DNA of 64,000 nucleotides from Comamonas testosteroni ATCC 11996 (GCF_000241525.1 NZ_AHIL01000041.1:1-64000), one strand, 5' to 3'. Shown: positions 8,365 through 17,662, numbered from the stretch's first letter. Translations and numbers: made by a program. The notes: generated from the sequence alone by a model not told the origin.

Positions 8365-9672
8365 TCAGGTCACGGCGTGCACGGTATTGAACTCGGGCCG
8401 TTGCCATTCGCCCGATTCCAGCACCTGACGCAGATGCTCGACGGAATTCCAGACATCGGCAAAGCCCACATACAGCGGTGTGAAGCCGAAACGCAGAATG
8501 TCCTTGTGCCTGCCCGTGCCGCCGTCGCCCTTGCGGAAGTCACCGATCACGCCGCGTGCAATCAGCGCCTGGACAATGGCGTAAGCGCCGCTGCCCTGGC
8601 CGTTCACGCCCAGGCCTTCTTCCCGGGTCAGGCAGACCTGGGAGCCGCGTGCCGCATGCTCGCGCGGTGTCGCCAGACCCAGGCCGTGGCCCTGGCAGCG
8701 CTCTTGCACGAGCTGGATGAACAGATCGGTCAGTGCCAGCGATTTCTTGCGCAGCGCGGCCATGCCGCCGAAAGCCTCGGCCTCGGTGTAGATGTCGATA
8801 CCGCATTGCAGCACGCTCATGCTGATCATGGGCTGGGTGCCGCAGAGATAGCGCTGGATGCCCTGGGCGGGGTGGTAGTCGGGCACGAACTTGAAAGGCT
8901 CGGCGTGGCCGAACCAGCCCGACAGCGGCTGCCAGAAACGGTTGATCAGGCGCGGATGCGCCCAGACAAAGGCCGGCGCGCCGGGGCCGCCGTTGAGGTA
9001 TTTGTAGCTGCAGCCCACGGCAAAGTCGGCATCGGCGCCCTTGAGGTCCACGGGCACGGCACCTGCGCTGTGGCACAGATCCCAGACGCAGAGAATGCCT
9101 TTGGCATGGGCGGCGGCCGTCACGGCCGCCATATCGTGCATGGCCCCTGTGCGGTAGTTGACATGCGTGAGCATGGAGATCGCCACATCGGTCTGCAGCG
9201 CGCCAGCGATTTCCTCGGGCTCGAGCAGCACCAGCTCCAGGCCGTATTCCTGACACACGGACTGGGCGATATAGAGGTCGGTGGGGAAGTTGCTGCGCTC
9301 GCTGATCAGCTTCTTGCGGCCGGGCGCATCTTCGCGGGCGATGCGGGCGGCAGCGCTCAGCACCTTGTAGAGATTGATGGAGGTGGTGTCGGTGAACGCC
9401 AGCTCGCCCTGGCCCACGCCCAGCCAGGGGGCGAACTGGTTGCCAAGGCGCTCGGGCAGCGAGATCCAGCCGGCCTTGTTCCAGGAGGTGATGAGGTCCT
9501 GGCCCCATTCCTGCGTCACCACTTCGGCCGCGCGTGCGGCGGCGGCCTTGGGCTGGGCGCCCAGGGAGTTGCCGTCCAGGTAGATCACGCCCTGGGGCAG
9601 GGCAAAGCGTTCGCGCAGCGCGCGCAGCGGGTCCTGGGCGTCCAGAGCCTGGCAGTCTTGCAAAGTGGTCAT
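8365..9672 (-). CDS. kynU: Kynureninase
   Basis: A 435-residue fold-type I PLP enzyme that splits kynurenine to anthranilate and alanine (and 3-hydroxykynurenine to 3-hydroxyanthranilate). Family signs: an N-terminal YLDGNSLG block; an aspartate in the LCVWDLCHSAGA region that holds the PLP ring; and the Schiff-base lysine in CSYKYLNGGPG (Lys near 224). Length fits the bacterial enzymes (about 415-430). Downstream of kynB on the same strand, with about 165 bases between. No kynurenine 3-monooxygenase is visible in the window, which suggests that the product here is anthranilate. Confidence 0.96.
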   Translation of the reverse strand: MTTLQDCQALDAQDPLRALRERFALPQGVIYLDGNSLGAQPKAAAARAAEVVTQEWGQDLITSWNKAGWISLPERLGNQFAPWLGVGQGELAFTDTTSINLYKVLSAAARIAREDAPGRKKLISERSNFPTDLYIAQSVCQEYGLELVLLEPEEIAGALQTDVAISMLTHVNYRTGAMHDMAAVTAAAHAKGILCVWDLCHSAGAVPVDLKGADADFAVGCSYKYLNGGPGAPAFVWAHPRLINRFWQPLSGWFGHAEPFKFVPDYHPAQGIQRYLCGTQPMISMSVLQCGIDIYTEAEAFGGMAALRKKSLALTDLFIQLVQERCQGHGLGLATPREHAARGSQVCLTREEGLGVNGQGSGAYAIVQALIARGVIGDFRKGDGGTGRHKDILRFGFTPLYVGFADVWNSVEHLRQVLESGEWQRPEFNTVHAVT

Positions 9673-9836
9673 TGTCTTCCTTCTCTCATTTTTGATAGCT
9701 GCTGACGGTGATTGTGTCTATGTCAGAGCCGGTTCTGATTCAAATATGGCTGGACTCAGAATCGCCCATTGTGTCCGAGACCGGGGCGGTGCAGCCGCCT
9801 CGCAGCGAGGACATCGGTTTCTTTGCGCCAAGCGCC

Positions 9837-10469
9837 TCAGAGCAGGCTGCGCAACACGGCACGCACCGGCGAGGCATCGGCTTCGGTGAGCTTGAGCGGC
9901 AGAGCGATCAGTTCGTAGTCGCCTTCGCCGACCTCGTCGAGCACCAGGTTCTCGAGCACGCGCAGGCCGCGCTGGCGGATCACCATATGGCTGTCCAGGC
10001 TCTTGCTGCTGGCGGGGTCGATGCTGGCTGTGTCTATGCCGATCAGCCTCACGCCCAGGTCGGCCAGCTTTTGCACGGTCTCGGGGGCATAGGCGGCGAG
10101 GTCGGCATCCCAGCCGGTGGGCGCTTTCTCGTAGGTGCGCACCAGCACACGCCCGGGCAGGTCGGCATCGATGGCGTGCGCTATGTGATGCCATTCGATC
10201 AGTGGCCCGCAGCCTATGGCGTGGATCACGCGGCAGGGACCAAGAAAGGCATCCAGATCGACGGCGCCAATGGCCGCGCCCTGCGCATCGTAGTGCAGCG
10301 GCGCATCGGCATGCGCGCCCACATGGGGCGAGAGATGAATGGCGCTGACATTGACCGGGCAGCCCGGGCCAATGCTGGCCACCCATTCCTGGCTATAGGG
10401 CGTGTCGCCCGGAAACACCGGAGCGGCAGGATGAATGGCAGGAGAAATATCCCAGATCTGGCGTGTCAT
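9837..10469 (-). CDS. kynB: Kynurenine formamidase (arylformamidase)
   Basis: A 210-residue metal-dependent cyclase-family hydrolase that removes formate from N-formylkynurenine. It carries the signature HxGxHxDxPxH with His49, His53, Asp55 and His59. The later acid/histidine ligands are probably in the SLDSHMVI and LENLVLDE segments. Size matches bacterial KynB (about 205-215). It lies between the amino-acid permease (upstream) and kynU (downstream), all on one strand, so permease-kynB-kynU looks like one transport and breakdown unit for tryptophan. Confidence 0.94.
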   Translation of the reverse strand: MTRQIWDISPAIHPAAPVFPGDTPYSQEWVASIGPGCPVNVSAIHLSPHVGAHADAPLHYDAQGAAIGAVDLDAFLGPCRVIHAIGCGPLIEWHHIAHAIDADLPGRVLVRTYEKAPTGWDADLAAYAPETVQKLADLGVRLIGIDTASIDPASSKSLDSHMVIRQRGLRVLENLVLDEVGEGDYELIALPLKLTEADASPVRAVLRSLL

Positions 10470-10525
10470 GGTGTGTATGAATGGGGTCAGTCGCTTGTGA
10501 TCGATAACAGGCCCGAGTGCGGGAC

Positions 10526-10599
10526 GGCCAGCAAGGGCCGCCCCGCAGCAAAGGCCGTCGTCCCCCTTCGGGGGAAGGCGCGCTAGCGCCTCAGGGGGT
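10526..10599. repeat. Dispersed GC-rich element, family B copy 1
   Basis: An element beginning AGCAAGGGCCGCC and ending GCGCCTCAGGGGG, with a CCCCC-TTCG-GGGGG hairpin and a GGCGCGCTAGCGCC palindrome inside. Its last bases form the stop codon and final codons of the amino-acid permease gene on the other strand. Copies at 25299, 37413 and 48201 share both ends. Confidence 0.75.
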
Positions 10600-11967
10600 C
10601 ACTTTCTTTCTATACCAAAGAGCATAGACCAGCACCAGCACGATCAGAAACGGCACACCCACCAGCACGGTGGTGTGGAACTCTTTGGTAAACAGCGTGG
10701 TGACGATCACGCCCGCCATCAGCAGCGCCCCGACCAGCGTCAGCACGGGAAAGCCCCACATGCGGAACTCCAGCTTCTGGCCCGGGTGTTCGCGCTGCCA
10801 GCGCGGGCGGAAGAACAGATGGGTCACGAACACCATGAACCAGGCAAACATGGCGCCAAACATGGCGATCGACATCATCAGCTCCAGCGACTGCTCGGGC
10901 TTGAGCACGTTGAGCACCATGGCCACGGCCATGCCCAGGCAGGAGACGGCAATCGCGCCCAGCGGCACGCCGCTTTTGCTGAGCTTGCTCAGTCCCTTGG
11001 GGGCATAGCCGCCGCGCGAGAGGCTGAACATCATGCGCGAGGTGACGTAGAGCTGGCTGTTCATGGCCGACAGCGAGGCCAGCAGCACCACGAAGTTGAG
11101 GGCCGCGGCCGCGCCCGGGATCTGCAAAATCTCCATCACCTTGACAAACGGGCTCTTGTCCGTGCCCGCATGGCTCCAGGGCACGACGGCCAGCATCAGT
11201 GCCAGCGACAGCAGATAGAACAGCACCAGGCGCAGCACCGTGGTGCGGAAGGCACGGGTCACGGCCTGCTTGGGGTTCTGGGCCTCGCCGGCAGCAATGG
11301 CAATGGATTCCAGGCTCAGATAGCTGAAGATGGCCACGATCACGCCCACCCAGGTGCCCCACCAGCCGTTGGGGAAGAAGCCGCCATCGACAAAGTAGTT
11401 GTCGAAGCCCACGCCCTCGGGTCGGGTGCCGAAGACCACATAGGCTGCGATCAGGATGAAGGCCACGATGGCAATCACCTTGACCATGGAGAACCAGTAC
11501 TCGACCTGGCCGAAGGCCTTGACGCTGGTGGCATTGACGGCGGCCAGCAGGATCGAGAACAGCGCCACCCAGATCCATGGGTCCACCGTGGGGAACCAGT
11601 AGGCCATGTACTTGCCCACGGCCGTGACCTCCATGCCCACGGCCAGCACCACGGCTCCCCAGTAGGCATAGCGCACCACAAAGCCGGCCAGCGGACTGAT
11701 GTAGTGCTCGGCATAGGCGCCGAAGGAGCCCGAGGTGGGGTGGGCCACGGTCATCTCGGCCAGGCACCCCATGAGCAGCAGGCCGATGAAGGCGCCGATG
11801 GCGTAGCTGATGAGCACGCTGGGGCCGGCAAAGCCGATGGCGAAGGCGCTGCCCATGAAGAGGCCGGTACCGATGGCGCCACCGATGGCGATCATGGTCA
11901 TCTGGGCGGAGTTCAGGTGCTGCTGCAAGCCTGTCTCGCGTTGCTGAATACTGTCAAAGTTGGCCAT
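10591..11967 (-). CDS. APC-family amino-acid permease
   Basis: A 458-residue inner-membrane transporter of the APC superfamily (amino-acid transporter family) with twelve predicted membrane segments. The family N-terminus is clear ([28 protein letters not shown], about residues 15-40). Such permeases import aromatic or other neutral amino acids with protons. Next to kynB/kynU, tryptophan or another aromatic amino acid is the natural guess. A second ATG 15 bases upstream (11982) is possible; neither has a strong ribosome-binding site. The last codons and stop are supplied by a dispersed repeat element. Confidence 0.88.
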   Translation of the reverse strand: MANFDSIQQRETGLQQHLNSAQMTMIAIGGAIGTGLFMGSAFAIGFAGPSVLISYAIGAFIGLLLMGCLAEMTVAHPTSGSFGAYAEHYISPLAGFVVRYAYWGAVVLAVGMEVTAVGKYMAYWFPTVDPWIWVALFSILLAAVNATSVKAFGQVEYWFSMVKVIAIVAFILIAAYVVFGTRPEGVGFDNYFVDGGFFPNGWWGTWVGVIVAIFSYLSLESIAIAAGEAQNPKQAVTRAFRTTVLRLVLFYLLSLALMLAVVPWSHAGTDKSPFVKVMEILQIPGAAAALNFVVLLASLSAMNSQLYVTSRMMFSLSRGGYAPKGLSKLSKSGVPLGAIAVSCLGMAVAMVLNVLKPEQSLELMMSIAMFGAMFAWFMVFVTHLFFRPRWQREHPGQKLEFRMWGFPVLTLVGALLMAGVIVTTLFTKEFHTTVLVGVPFLIVLVLVYALWYRKKVTP

Positions 11968-12067
11968 TGCTGACTTGCGCATGCGAAAAATCGAAGCGGC
12001 AAGTATCCCGCGAATGACCGGCTGCAGCGGCGTGGCGGCGAATGTCCCTGGCGCAGGCCCAGCCGGC

Positions 12068-12868
12068 TCAGCGCGGCATTCCTGCGTAGTTGCCGGGCGT
12101 CAGCGCATGATGTGCCTTGAAGGCGCGCTGCATATGGGCCTGGTCGGCAAAGCCCATCTGTTGAGCGACCGAGGCCAGGGGCTCGCCCTGGGCCAGCAGG
12201 TGGCGCACGCCATTGAGCCGCAGGTTCAGGCGGTAGGCCCCGGGCGTGACGCCGGTGACGGCCCTGAAGCGGCGGATGAAACGGCTGGGGCTCATGCCGC
12301 AGCGCAGGGCCAGGGCCTGGACGCTGGTTTCGTCTTCGGGGCTGCGGTGCATGTGCTGCAGCGCAGGCAGGACGGCATCGGGTGGCCGGGGCTTTTCTGC
12401 ATGAGTGTGGTCGGCACTGCCCAGCAGTTGCAGGAAATCCGCCAGTGATTGCTCGTGCTGCCGCAGTTGCGTGTCCGTGGCGCTGCCGGCAAGCGGCTGG
12501 CAGAGGCTGTCGGTCCAGCGCGAGATGTCCGGCGCGTTCAGGGCGCGCCGGGCAAAGCGCAGGGCGCCGACGCCGAGCCGCTCATGAACCCAGTCGGCCT
12601 GCACGAACAGCATGCGGTAGGACCATGGCTGCAATGTCTCGGGGTTGCAGGCATGCCAGTGGCCGGGCTCGATCAGCACCACGCTGCCCGCGCTCAATGT
12701 TTCGGGGCCATCGTCGTGCAGAAACAGGGTCTCGCCCTCATCCACGATGCCTATGGAGTACTGGGCATGCGCATGCAGCCGGTAGCTGTAGCAGGACTGG
12801 CGGCTGATGCGCAGCTCGGCCCAGGGCAGGGCCGGGTGGCGGTGGAAATGGTGGCTGGGGGCTGGCAT
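12068..12868 (-). CDS. AraC-family transcriptional regulator
   Basis: A 266-residue regulator. Residues about 1-100 form an AraC-type cupin-like sensing domain rich in histidine (RLHAHAQYSIGIVDEGE, then EPGHWHACNPE). Residues about 170-262 form the double helix-turn-helix, with ALALRCGMSPSRFIRRFRAVTGVTPGAYR and VAQQMGFADQAHMQRAFKAHHALTPGNY. It lies 10 bases downstream of the LysE-type exporter on the same strand, so the two are surely cotranscribed. The regulator probably controls the exporter in response to an amino acid. AraC-LysE pairs of this kind are common; the ligand is not known. Confidence 0.92.
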   Translation of the reverse strand: MPAPSHHFHRHPALPWAELRISRQSCYSYRLHAHAQYSIGIVDEGETLFLHDDGPETLSAGSVVLIEPGHWHACNPETLQPWSYRMLFVQADWVHERLGVGALRFARRALNAPDISRWTDSLCQPLAGSATDTQLRQHEQSLADFLQLLGSADHTHAEKPRPPDAVLPALQHMHRSPEDETSVQALALRCGMSPSRFIRRFRAVTGVTPGAYRLNLRLNGVRHLLAQGEPLASVAQQMGFADQAHMQRAFKAHHALTPGNYAGMPR

Positions 12869-12878
12869 GACGGCCTCA

Positions 12879-13511
12879 TCATGCCAGCATGCTGACCACG
12901 CTTGCCACCAGCACCATGGCCAGAGACTGGTTCAGCCGCCGCTGGCGCAGTGGCGTGCTCAGCCACCGGGTCAGTGCGTGGCCCAGCGCGGCCCAGCAGC
13001 CGACGCCGAGCAGGCAGGCCAGCAAGGAGACGGCGCAAAACAGCAGCAAGGCGGTTGGCAGCGAGACCTGCTGCGCAGCCAGCGGAGCCACGAACATGCC
13101 GATGCCCGAAAGCGCCACCAGCCAGGCCTTGGGGTTGAGGCTTTGAATGGCAATGCCCTGCACGAACGCTCCGCCTGGACCGGCCGGCAGCGATGCGGGG
13201 GCGCTCTCCCAGGCCGCCCGGCCTTGGGCCCCGGGGGCCTTGGCCAGTTGCCAGGCAAGCCACAGCAGATAGAGAGCACAGATGCGCGGCGCCCAGCGCA
13301 GCAGCTCTGGCTGCTTGAGCAGCCATTGCCCGCTCTGGCCCATCAGCCAGACGATGAGGGCATAGCTGAGACTGGCTCCCAGCACATAGCAGAAGGCGGC
13401 CCCGGCGCGGCCGTTGCCATGGCGCAGGGCCAGCACGTTCACCGGGCCCGGCGTGATGGCACCGGCCAGTGCAAATCCGGCCATGGCCAGAACAGAAGAA
13501 AGCATGGGCAA
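12879..13511 (-). CDS. LysE/RhtB-family amino-acid exporter
   Basis: A 210-residue inner-membrane protein with six hydrophobic segments and the family start GFALAGAITPGPVNVLALRHG (residues about 10-30), including the conserved PGP turn. LysE/RhtB proteins export amino acids or their analogues when internal pools are too high. It is the first gene of a two-gene unit with the AraC regulator 10 bases downstream. Divergent from the PP2C gene, with a 170-base shared control region. The exported compound cannot be read from sequence. Confidence 0.92.
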   Translation of the reverse strand: MPMLSSVLAMAGFALAGAITPGPVNVLALRHGNGRAGAAFCYVLGASLSYALIVWLMGQSGQWLLKQPELLRWAPRICALYLLWLAWQLAKAPGAQGRAAWESAPASLPAGPGGAFVQGIAIQSLNPKAWLVALSGIGMFVAPLAAQQVSLPTALLLFCAVSLLACLLGVGCWAALGHALTRWLSTPLRQRRLNQSLAMVLVASVVSMLA

Positions 13512-13682
13512 ACCTGAAACAAGAGACCACCAGTCTGAGCTTTGGTCGTTTCCAGGTATTGAACAAAATTGCGTCTTTGCTTGGTTAACAAGTGCAAAAC
13601 GGTGTCTTTTTCAGACAAAGAGCGAAGCTGACTTGCGTTACGCTTGAATGCTTTCGCGAACCTGACCCCCGCCCCATCTTCC

Positions 13683-14465
13683 ATGTCATCCGCAGCAGCT
13701 TCTAGCCCATCCCGAGTCTGGCCAGCCGTACGCATGGTGGGGCGTGCCGACATGGGTCGCCAGCGCAGCAATAACGAAGACTCGGTAGGCCTGGAGCCGC
13801 AGGCCAGGCCCTGGCCGGTTGCCGTGCTGGCCGACGGCATGGGCGGCTACAACGCGGGCGAGGTGGCCAGCGTCATGGCCGTGGAGCTGATCACGACCAG
13901 CGTGCAGCACGGCCCGGCCGCCGATGAATCCATGCTGGCTGCGCAGTGCGAGCTGACGGACGCCCTGCACATGGCCAATACGGCCATCTATGCCGCCGCG
14001 CAGTCCACGCCCGGCTGCAGCGGCATGGGCACCACGGTGGTGGCCGCCCTGGTGCTGGCGAGCGAGGTGCTGATTGCCCATCTGGGCGACTCCAGGGCCT
14101 ATGCCTGGCGTGCCGGCCGGCTGCAGCGGCTGACGCGCGATCACTCCCTGGTACAGCAGGATATCGATGCAGGCCTGATCTCCGAGGCAGATGCCAGGAC
14201 CTCGCGCTACGGTCATCTGGTGACCAGAGCGCTCGGTGTGATGCCCCAGGTGGAGCCCGAACTCAGTCACTGGCTGCTGCAGCAGGGAGATCGCATTTTG
14301 CTGTGCTCCGACGGCCTGACCGATATGCTCAGCGATGCCAGTCTTGAAACCCTGTTCGAGGAAAACCTGCCGCTGGCGCGATTGCAGGAGGCCCTGATCG
14401 AGGCGGCCAATGCTGCGGGCGGCAAGGACAATATCGGCGTGGTGCTGATCGAGCAGGACGCCTGA
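13683..14465 (+). CDS. PP2C-family serine/threonine protein phosphatase
   Basis: A 260-residue metal-dependent phosphatase (PPM/Stp type). All the usual motifs are present: RxxNEDS near the start, DGMGGYNAGEVAS, MGTTVV, LGDSRAY, LTRDHSLV, LCSDGLTDM and GGKDNIGVVLIE. The metal-binding aspartates are therefore intact, and an active enzyme is expected. It dephosphorylates Ser/Thr on targets of Hanks-type kinases, sometimes with type VI secretion. No kinase gene is adjacent, so it is an orphan here. A TTG 39 bases upstream could extend it, but the ATG at 13683 is more likely. Confidence 0.94.
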   Translation: MSSAAASSPSRVWPAVRMVGRADMGRQRSNNEDSVGLEPQARPWPVAVLADGMGGYNAGEVASVMAVELITTSVQHGPAADESMLAAQCELTDALHMANTAIYAAAQSTPGCSGMGTTVVAALVLASEVLIAHLGDSRAYAWRAGRLQRLTRDHSLVQQDIDAGLISEADARTSRYGHLVTRALGVMPQVEPELSHWLLQQGDRILLCSDGLTDMLSDASLETLFEENLPLARLQEALIEAANAAGGKDNIGVVLIEQDA

Positions 14466-14500
14466 TCTGCTGATATGGCGGCCGTTGGCTGCCCGGTTTT

Positions 14501-14821
14501 CTAGATCAGACCGCTTTCCAGCACAGGCAGCTGATGGCGCTGGCGCACGCGGTTGCAGGCGTCCGAGCCTGCGGCGAACTCGCGGCAAGGGGAGGGGCGC
14601 CATTCATAAATGCCGCAGTACGCCTTCTCTCCCACCTTGCCCACCAGGGCTGCGCAGCGCGGCCTGGCCCAGTCCGTGCCGCGCATGCGGCAGGTGTAGT
14701 CGGTGACCTCCTCGATCAGCCCTGCGGGGACGCAGCCCCCATGCTCCTGGGACTCGTGTACGGAAAAATCGACACGAAAGGACGCGCAGCAGGCGCCGCA
14801 GCTAAGACAGGGATGGGTCAT
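14501..14821 (-). CDS. YkgJ-family cysteine-cluster protein, first copy
   Basis: A 106-residue protein of the UPF0153/YkgJ group, taken to bind zinc or iron through a cysteine cluster. The N-terminal CxxCGxCC motif (residues 5-11) and later cysteines (in RPRCAAL, AYCGIYEWRPSPCREF and DACNR) are present. The ATG at 14821 is chosen because the CxxCGxCC motif always sits at the N-terminus; a much longer upstream extension would read through the Fur-site region. Convergent with the PP2C gene and back-to-back with feoA. A paralogue lies on the far side of the feo genes at 17704, so both ends of the iron locus carry one. Function unknown. Confidence 0.88.
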   Translation of the reverse strand: MTHPCLSCGACCASFRVDFSVHESQEHGGCVPAGLIEEVTDYTCRMRGTDWARPRCAALVGKVGEKAYCGIYEWRPSPCREFAAGSDACNRVRQRHQLPVLESGLI

Positions 14822-14990
14822 GGGAAGGGCGGAATTTTTCCGTGGGGCCGCAATTCTCGCAGCTGTGCAAACCCTTTGGGTGTGCCGGGCCGCAGATTTG
14901 TCAACCGCGCCGCTCAATACCCGCCCAAAAGTCCATGCTGCTGGTGCCAATTCGCCACCGTTGTGCGCCAATCGCCTACAGTAAATGGAA

Positions 14991-15010
14991 AATGAGAATC
15001 AAAATCAATT
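14991..15010 (+). promoter_or_regulatory. Fur-like box upstream of feoA
   Basis: AATGAGAATCAAAATCAATT resembles the Fur consensus built from GATAAT hexamers and lies 12 bases before the feoA start. Its position between feoA and the divergent YkgJ-like gene means it could control both. Iron regulation of feoAB by Fur is established in proteobacteria; the site itself is a by-eye match. Confidence 0.65.
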
Positions 15011-15021
15011 AATAATGCGCT

Positions 15022-15411
15022 ATGAGTTCTTTGCAGTCCCCCTCGGCGATCTCTGAGCCGGTGTCAGTTACTTCGTCCATGAATGCTTTTTCTGTGCAAG
15101 CGTCTGAATCCGGCGTGCCATCTCCCAGTGCTGCAGCGACTGCAGCCGCGACCGGGCCGGTCATAGGCCTGGACCAGCTGGCGGTGAACCAGTCAGCCCG
15201 GGTGGTGGATCTGGCTTCCTCCGAAGGCGAGGATGAGAACCTGCTGCTCAGACTCATGGAAATCGGTTTTCTGCCTGGCGAGTCCGTGCGCATCGTCGCG
15301 ACCGGCTTTCCCGGCCCCGACCCGCTGGCCGTGCGCATAGGCCAGGCGACTTTTGCCCTGCGTCGCCATGAGGCGGCCCAGGTGCTGGTGCAACTGGAGG
15401 CCGCAGCATGA
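15022..15411 (+). CDS. feoA: Ferrous iron transport protein A
   Basis: A 129-residue protein whose last 80 residues form the small SH3-like FeoA domain (LDQLAVNQSARVVDL, then LLLRLMEIGFLPGESVRIV, then AVRIGQATFALRRHEA). FeoA assists the FeoB iron channel at the cytoplasmic side. The first 45 residues are a Ser/Ala/Pro-rich extension that typical FeoA (75-85 residues) lacks. A second ATG at 15079 would shorten it, but neither start has a clear ribosome-binding site. Its stop overlaps the feoB start (ATGA), so the two are translationally coupled. Likely iron-repressed through the Fur-like box just upstream. Confidence 0.92.
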   Translation: MSSLQSPSAISEPVSVTSSMNAFSVQASESGVPSPSAAATAAATGPVIGLDQLAVNQSARVVDLASSEGEDENLLLRLMEIGFLPGESVRIVATGFPGPDPLAVRIGQATFALRRHEAAQVLVQLEAAA

Positions 15412-17342
15412 ACGCGCGCGAATCCCAGATCACCATGATGAGCCCTCAAGCCGCAGAGCAGGCGCCCTTGCGTGCCGCGCTGCTGGGCAACCCGAATTGC
15501 GGCAAGACGGCGCTGTTCAATCTGCTGACCGGCGCCCGCCAGAAGGTGGCCAACTACGCGGGCGTGACGGTGGAGCGCAAGGAAGGCTGGCTGAGCACGC
15601 CTGGCAAGCGCCGCGTGCGCGTGCTGGACCTGCCCGGCACCTACAGCCTGGATGCGCACAGCGAGGACGAGCGCATCACGCGCGACATCGTCAAGGGCCA
15701 GCACCCGCGCGAAGCGCCGCCCGAGCTGCTGGTCTGCGTGACCGATGCCACCCATCTGCGCCTGAACCTGCGTCTGGTGCTGGAGGCGCGGGCCCTTGGC
15801 CTGCCCATGGTGGTGGTGCTCAATATGAGCGATATGGCACGCCGTCAGGGACTGGTCATCGACAAGGCCAGGCTCAGCGAGCTGCTGGGCGTGCCTGTGG
15901 TGGAGAGCGTGGGCGTGCATCTGTCCGGCGCCAAGGATCTGCTGGCCTGGCTGGACAGCGATCAGGCCAGGCAGCTCAAGGCTCCGACGCTTGAAGGCCA
16001 GTTCAAGCCCGTGACGGGCAGCAACTCGCGTGCCCAGTTGCTGGCCCTGCACCAGCAGGTGGCCGAGATCATGCGTCAGGCCGTACAGGAGCCCGCGGCG
16101 CCCACCCAGCGTGACGATCGCATCGACTCCGTGGTGCTGCACCCGCTGTGGGGCACGCTGCTGCTGGTGGTGACGCTGTTCCTGATGTTCCAGGCCGTGT
16201 TCAGCTGGGCCGAGCCCCTGATGGACGGCATCGAAGGGCTGGTCGGCGACTTCGGTCAGTGGGTGCATGGGGTGATGCCCGATGGCGTGCTGCGCAGCCT
16301 GCTGGTCGACGGCGTGATCGCCGGCACCGGCTCGGTGGTGGTCTTTTTGCCGCAGATCCTGATTCTGTTCTTCTTCATCCTGGTGCTGGAAGACTCGGGC
16401 TATCTGCCGCGTGCCGCCTTTTTGCTGGACCGCATCATGGGCAGCGTGGGCCTGTCCGGACGCTCCTTCATCCCGCTGCTGTCCAGCTTTGCCTGTGCCG
16501 TGCCCGGCATCATGGCCACGCGTTCGATCTCCAGCTGGCGCGACCGTCTGCTGACCATCATGATCGCGCCGCTGATGACCTGCTCGGCACGTCTGCCCGT
16601 GTACACGCTGCTGATCGGCGCCTTCATCCCTGAGCAGACCGTGGCCGGCTTCTTCAATCTGCAGGGCCTGGTGCTGTTTGCCCTCTATGTGGGTGGTATT
16701 GCCAGCGCGATGGCCGTGGCCTGGGTGGGTAAGCTGGCCGCCAAGGTCAAGACCCGCACGCCGCTGCTGATGGAGTTGCCTTCCTATCGCATCCCCAGCC
16801 TGCGCAGTCTGGTGCTGGGCCTGTACGAGCGGGCCATGATCTTCCTGCGCCGCGTCGGCGGCATCATTCTGACCGTCAGCATCGTGTTGTGGTTCCTCTC
16901 CAGCTACCCCGGCGCTCCCGAAGGCGTGACCGAAGGCGCGATTCGCTACAGCTTCGCGGGCCAGATCGGTCGTGCGCTGGAGGTGGTGCTGGCGCCCATC
17001 GGCTTCAACTGGCAGATCGCCATTGCGCTGGTGCCCGGCATGGCCGCTCGCGAGGTGGCGGTGGGAGCGCTGGGTACGGTGTATGCGCTGTCGGCCGTGG
17101 GCGACGATGCCATGGCCCAGCAACTGAGCCCGCTGATCGCCAGCAGCTGGTCGATGGCGACCGCGCTGTCGCTGCTGGTCTGGTTTGTGTTTGCGCCCCA
17201 GTGCATCTCTACGCTGGCCATGGTCAAGCGCGAAACCAATGGCTGGCGCTATCCGCTGCTGATGGCCGGCTATCTGTTTGCTCTGGCCTATCTGGCCAGC
17301 TTTGTGACCTATCGCGTCGCCGTGGCCCTGGGCTGGGGCTGA
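15408..17342 (+). CDS. feoB: Ferrous iron transporter B
   Basis: A 644-residue Fe(II) importer of the inner membrane. The N-terminal G domain has the P-loop GNPNCGKT (27-34), the switch region with YAGVTVE, DLPGTYSL (G3) and NMSD (G4). The membrane part follows from about residue 240, with the paired gate motifs including LPRAAFLLDRIMG, the pore-region CAVPGIMATR, and the C-terminal MAAREVAVG. It is shorter than E. coli FeoB (773) but matches the beta-proteobacterial type. Overlaps feoA by four bases and is followed 14 bases later by a small Cys-rich membrane protein. Confidence 0.97.
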   Translation: MNARESQITMMSPQAAEQAPLRAALLGNPNCGKTALFNLLTGARQKVANYAGVTVERKEGWLSTPGKRRVRVLDLPGTYSLDAHSEDERITRDIVKGQHPREAPPELLVCVTDATHLRLNLRLVLEARALGLPMVVVLNMSDMARRQGLVIDKARLSELLGVPVVESVGVHLSGAKDLLAWLDSDQARQLKAPTLEGQFKPVTGSNSRAQLLALHQQVAEIMRQAVQEPAAPTQRDDRIDSVVLHPLWGTLLLVVTLFLMFQAVFSWAEPLMDGIEGLVGDFGQWVHGVMPDGVLRSLLVDGVIAGTGSVVVFLPQILILFFFILVLEDSGYLPRAAFLLDRIMGSVGLSGRSFIPLLSSFACAVPGIMATRSISSWRDRLLTIMIAPLMTCSARLPVYTLLIGAFIPEQTVAGFFNLQGLVLFALYVGGIASAMAVAWVGKLAAKVKTRTPLLMELPSYRIPSLRSLVLGLYERAMIFLRRVGGIILTVSIVLWFLSSYPGAPEGVTEGAIRYSFAGQIGRALEVVLAPIGFNWQIAIALVPGMAAREVAVGALGTVYALSAVGDDAMAQQLSPLIASSWSMATALSLLVWFVFAPQCISTLAMVKRETNGWRYPLLMAGYLFALAYLASFVTYRVAVALGWG

Positions 17343-17355
17343 GAAAGGATTGTCT

Positions 17356-17550
17356 ATGTGGCAGGAACTGATCGTGGGCGCCATCGTGCTGGTGGCCGCC
17401 GTGTCGCTGACCTGGCGTTTCATGCCCGCCGGCCTGCGCCGCAGGCTGACGCGGGTTCATCCTTCGCTGGCTCCGGCAGCCAAGAGCGGCAGCTGCGGCG
17501 GTTGCAGCGCCTGTGGCGGCGACAGCTGCTCGGACACCCGAAAGGCCTGA
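17356..17550 (+). CDS. Small FeoB-associated Cys-rich membrane protein
   Basis: A 64-residue protein with one membrane helix (about residues 5-21), a short basic stretch, and a C-terminal cysteine-rich tail (CGGCSACGGDSC, four cysteines). Proteins of this layout often follow feoB in beta-proteobacteria, in the place of FeoC, and may bind iron or sense redox state near the FeoB gate. AAAGGA at 17344-17349 is spaced correctly for the ATG at 17356; an in-frame TTG at 17350 is less likely. It lies 14 bases after feoB and completes the operon. Its exact role is not established. Confidence 0.85.
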   Translation: MWQELIVGAIVLVAAVSLTWRFMPAGLRRRLTRVHPSLAPAAKSGSCGGCSACGGDSCSDTRKA

Positions 17551-17586
17551 ACACAGGCGGAGCCTGATCAAATCAGCTAAAAATAT

Positions 17587-17662
17587 AGCTGCCTGCGCTT
17601 GCTATCTCTGCAATTCAGATACTTTTGTATCTGAATTGATTGACTGGCAAGCGCAGGCAGCT
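17587..17662. repeat. Dispersed palindromic element, family A copy 2 (also a terminator)
   Basis: A long inverted repeat whose arms begin AGCTGCCTGCGCTTGC and close on an inner perfect 13-base palindrome, AATTCAGATAC around TTTT. A T-rich tract follows at 17661-17669. It sits between the convergent feo operon and the second YkgJ-like gene and could terminate both. Confidence 0.8.

Noticed and set aside
10675-11973. A 432-codon His/Gln/Gly-rich plus-strand frame
   Set aside because: Antisense of the APC permease, with composition typical of such shadows.
15009-17423. An 804-codon minus-strand open frame rich in His, Gln and Arg
   Set aside because: It is the exact antisense of feoA-feoB, whose motifs are unmistakable; long antisense frames are usual in GC-rich DNA.
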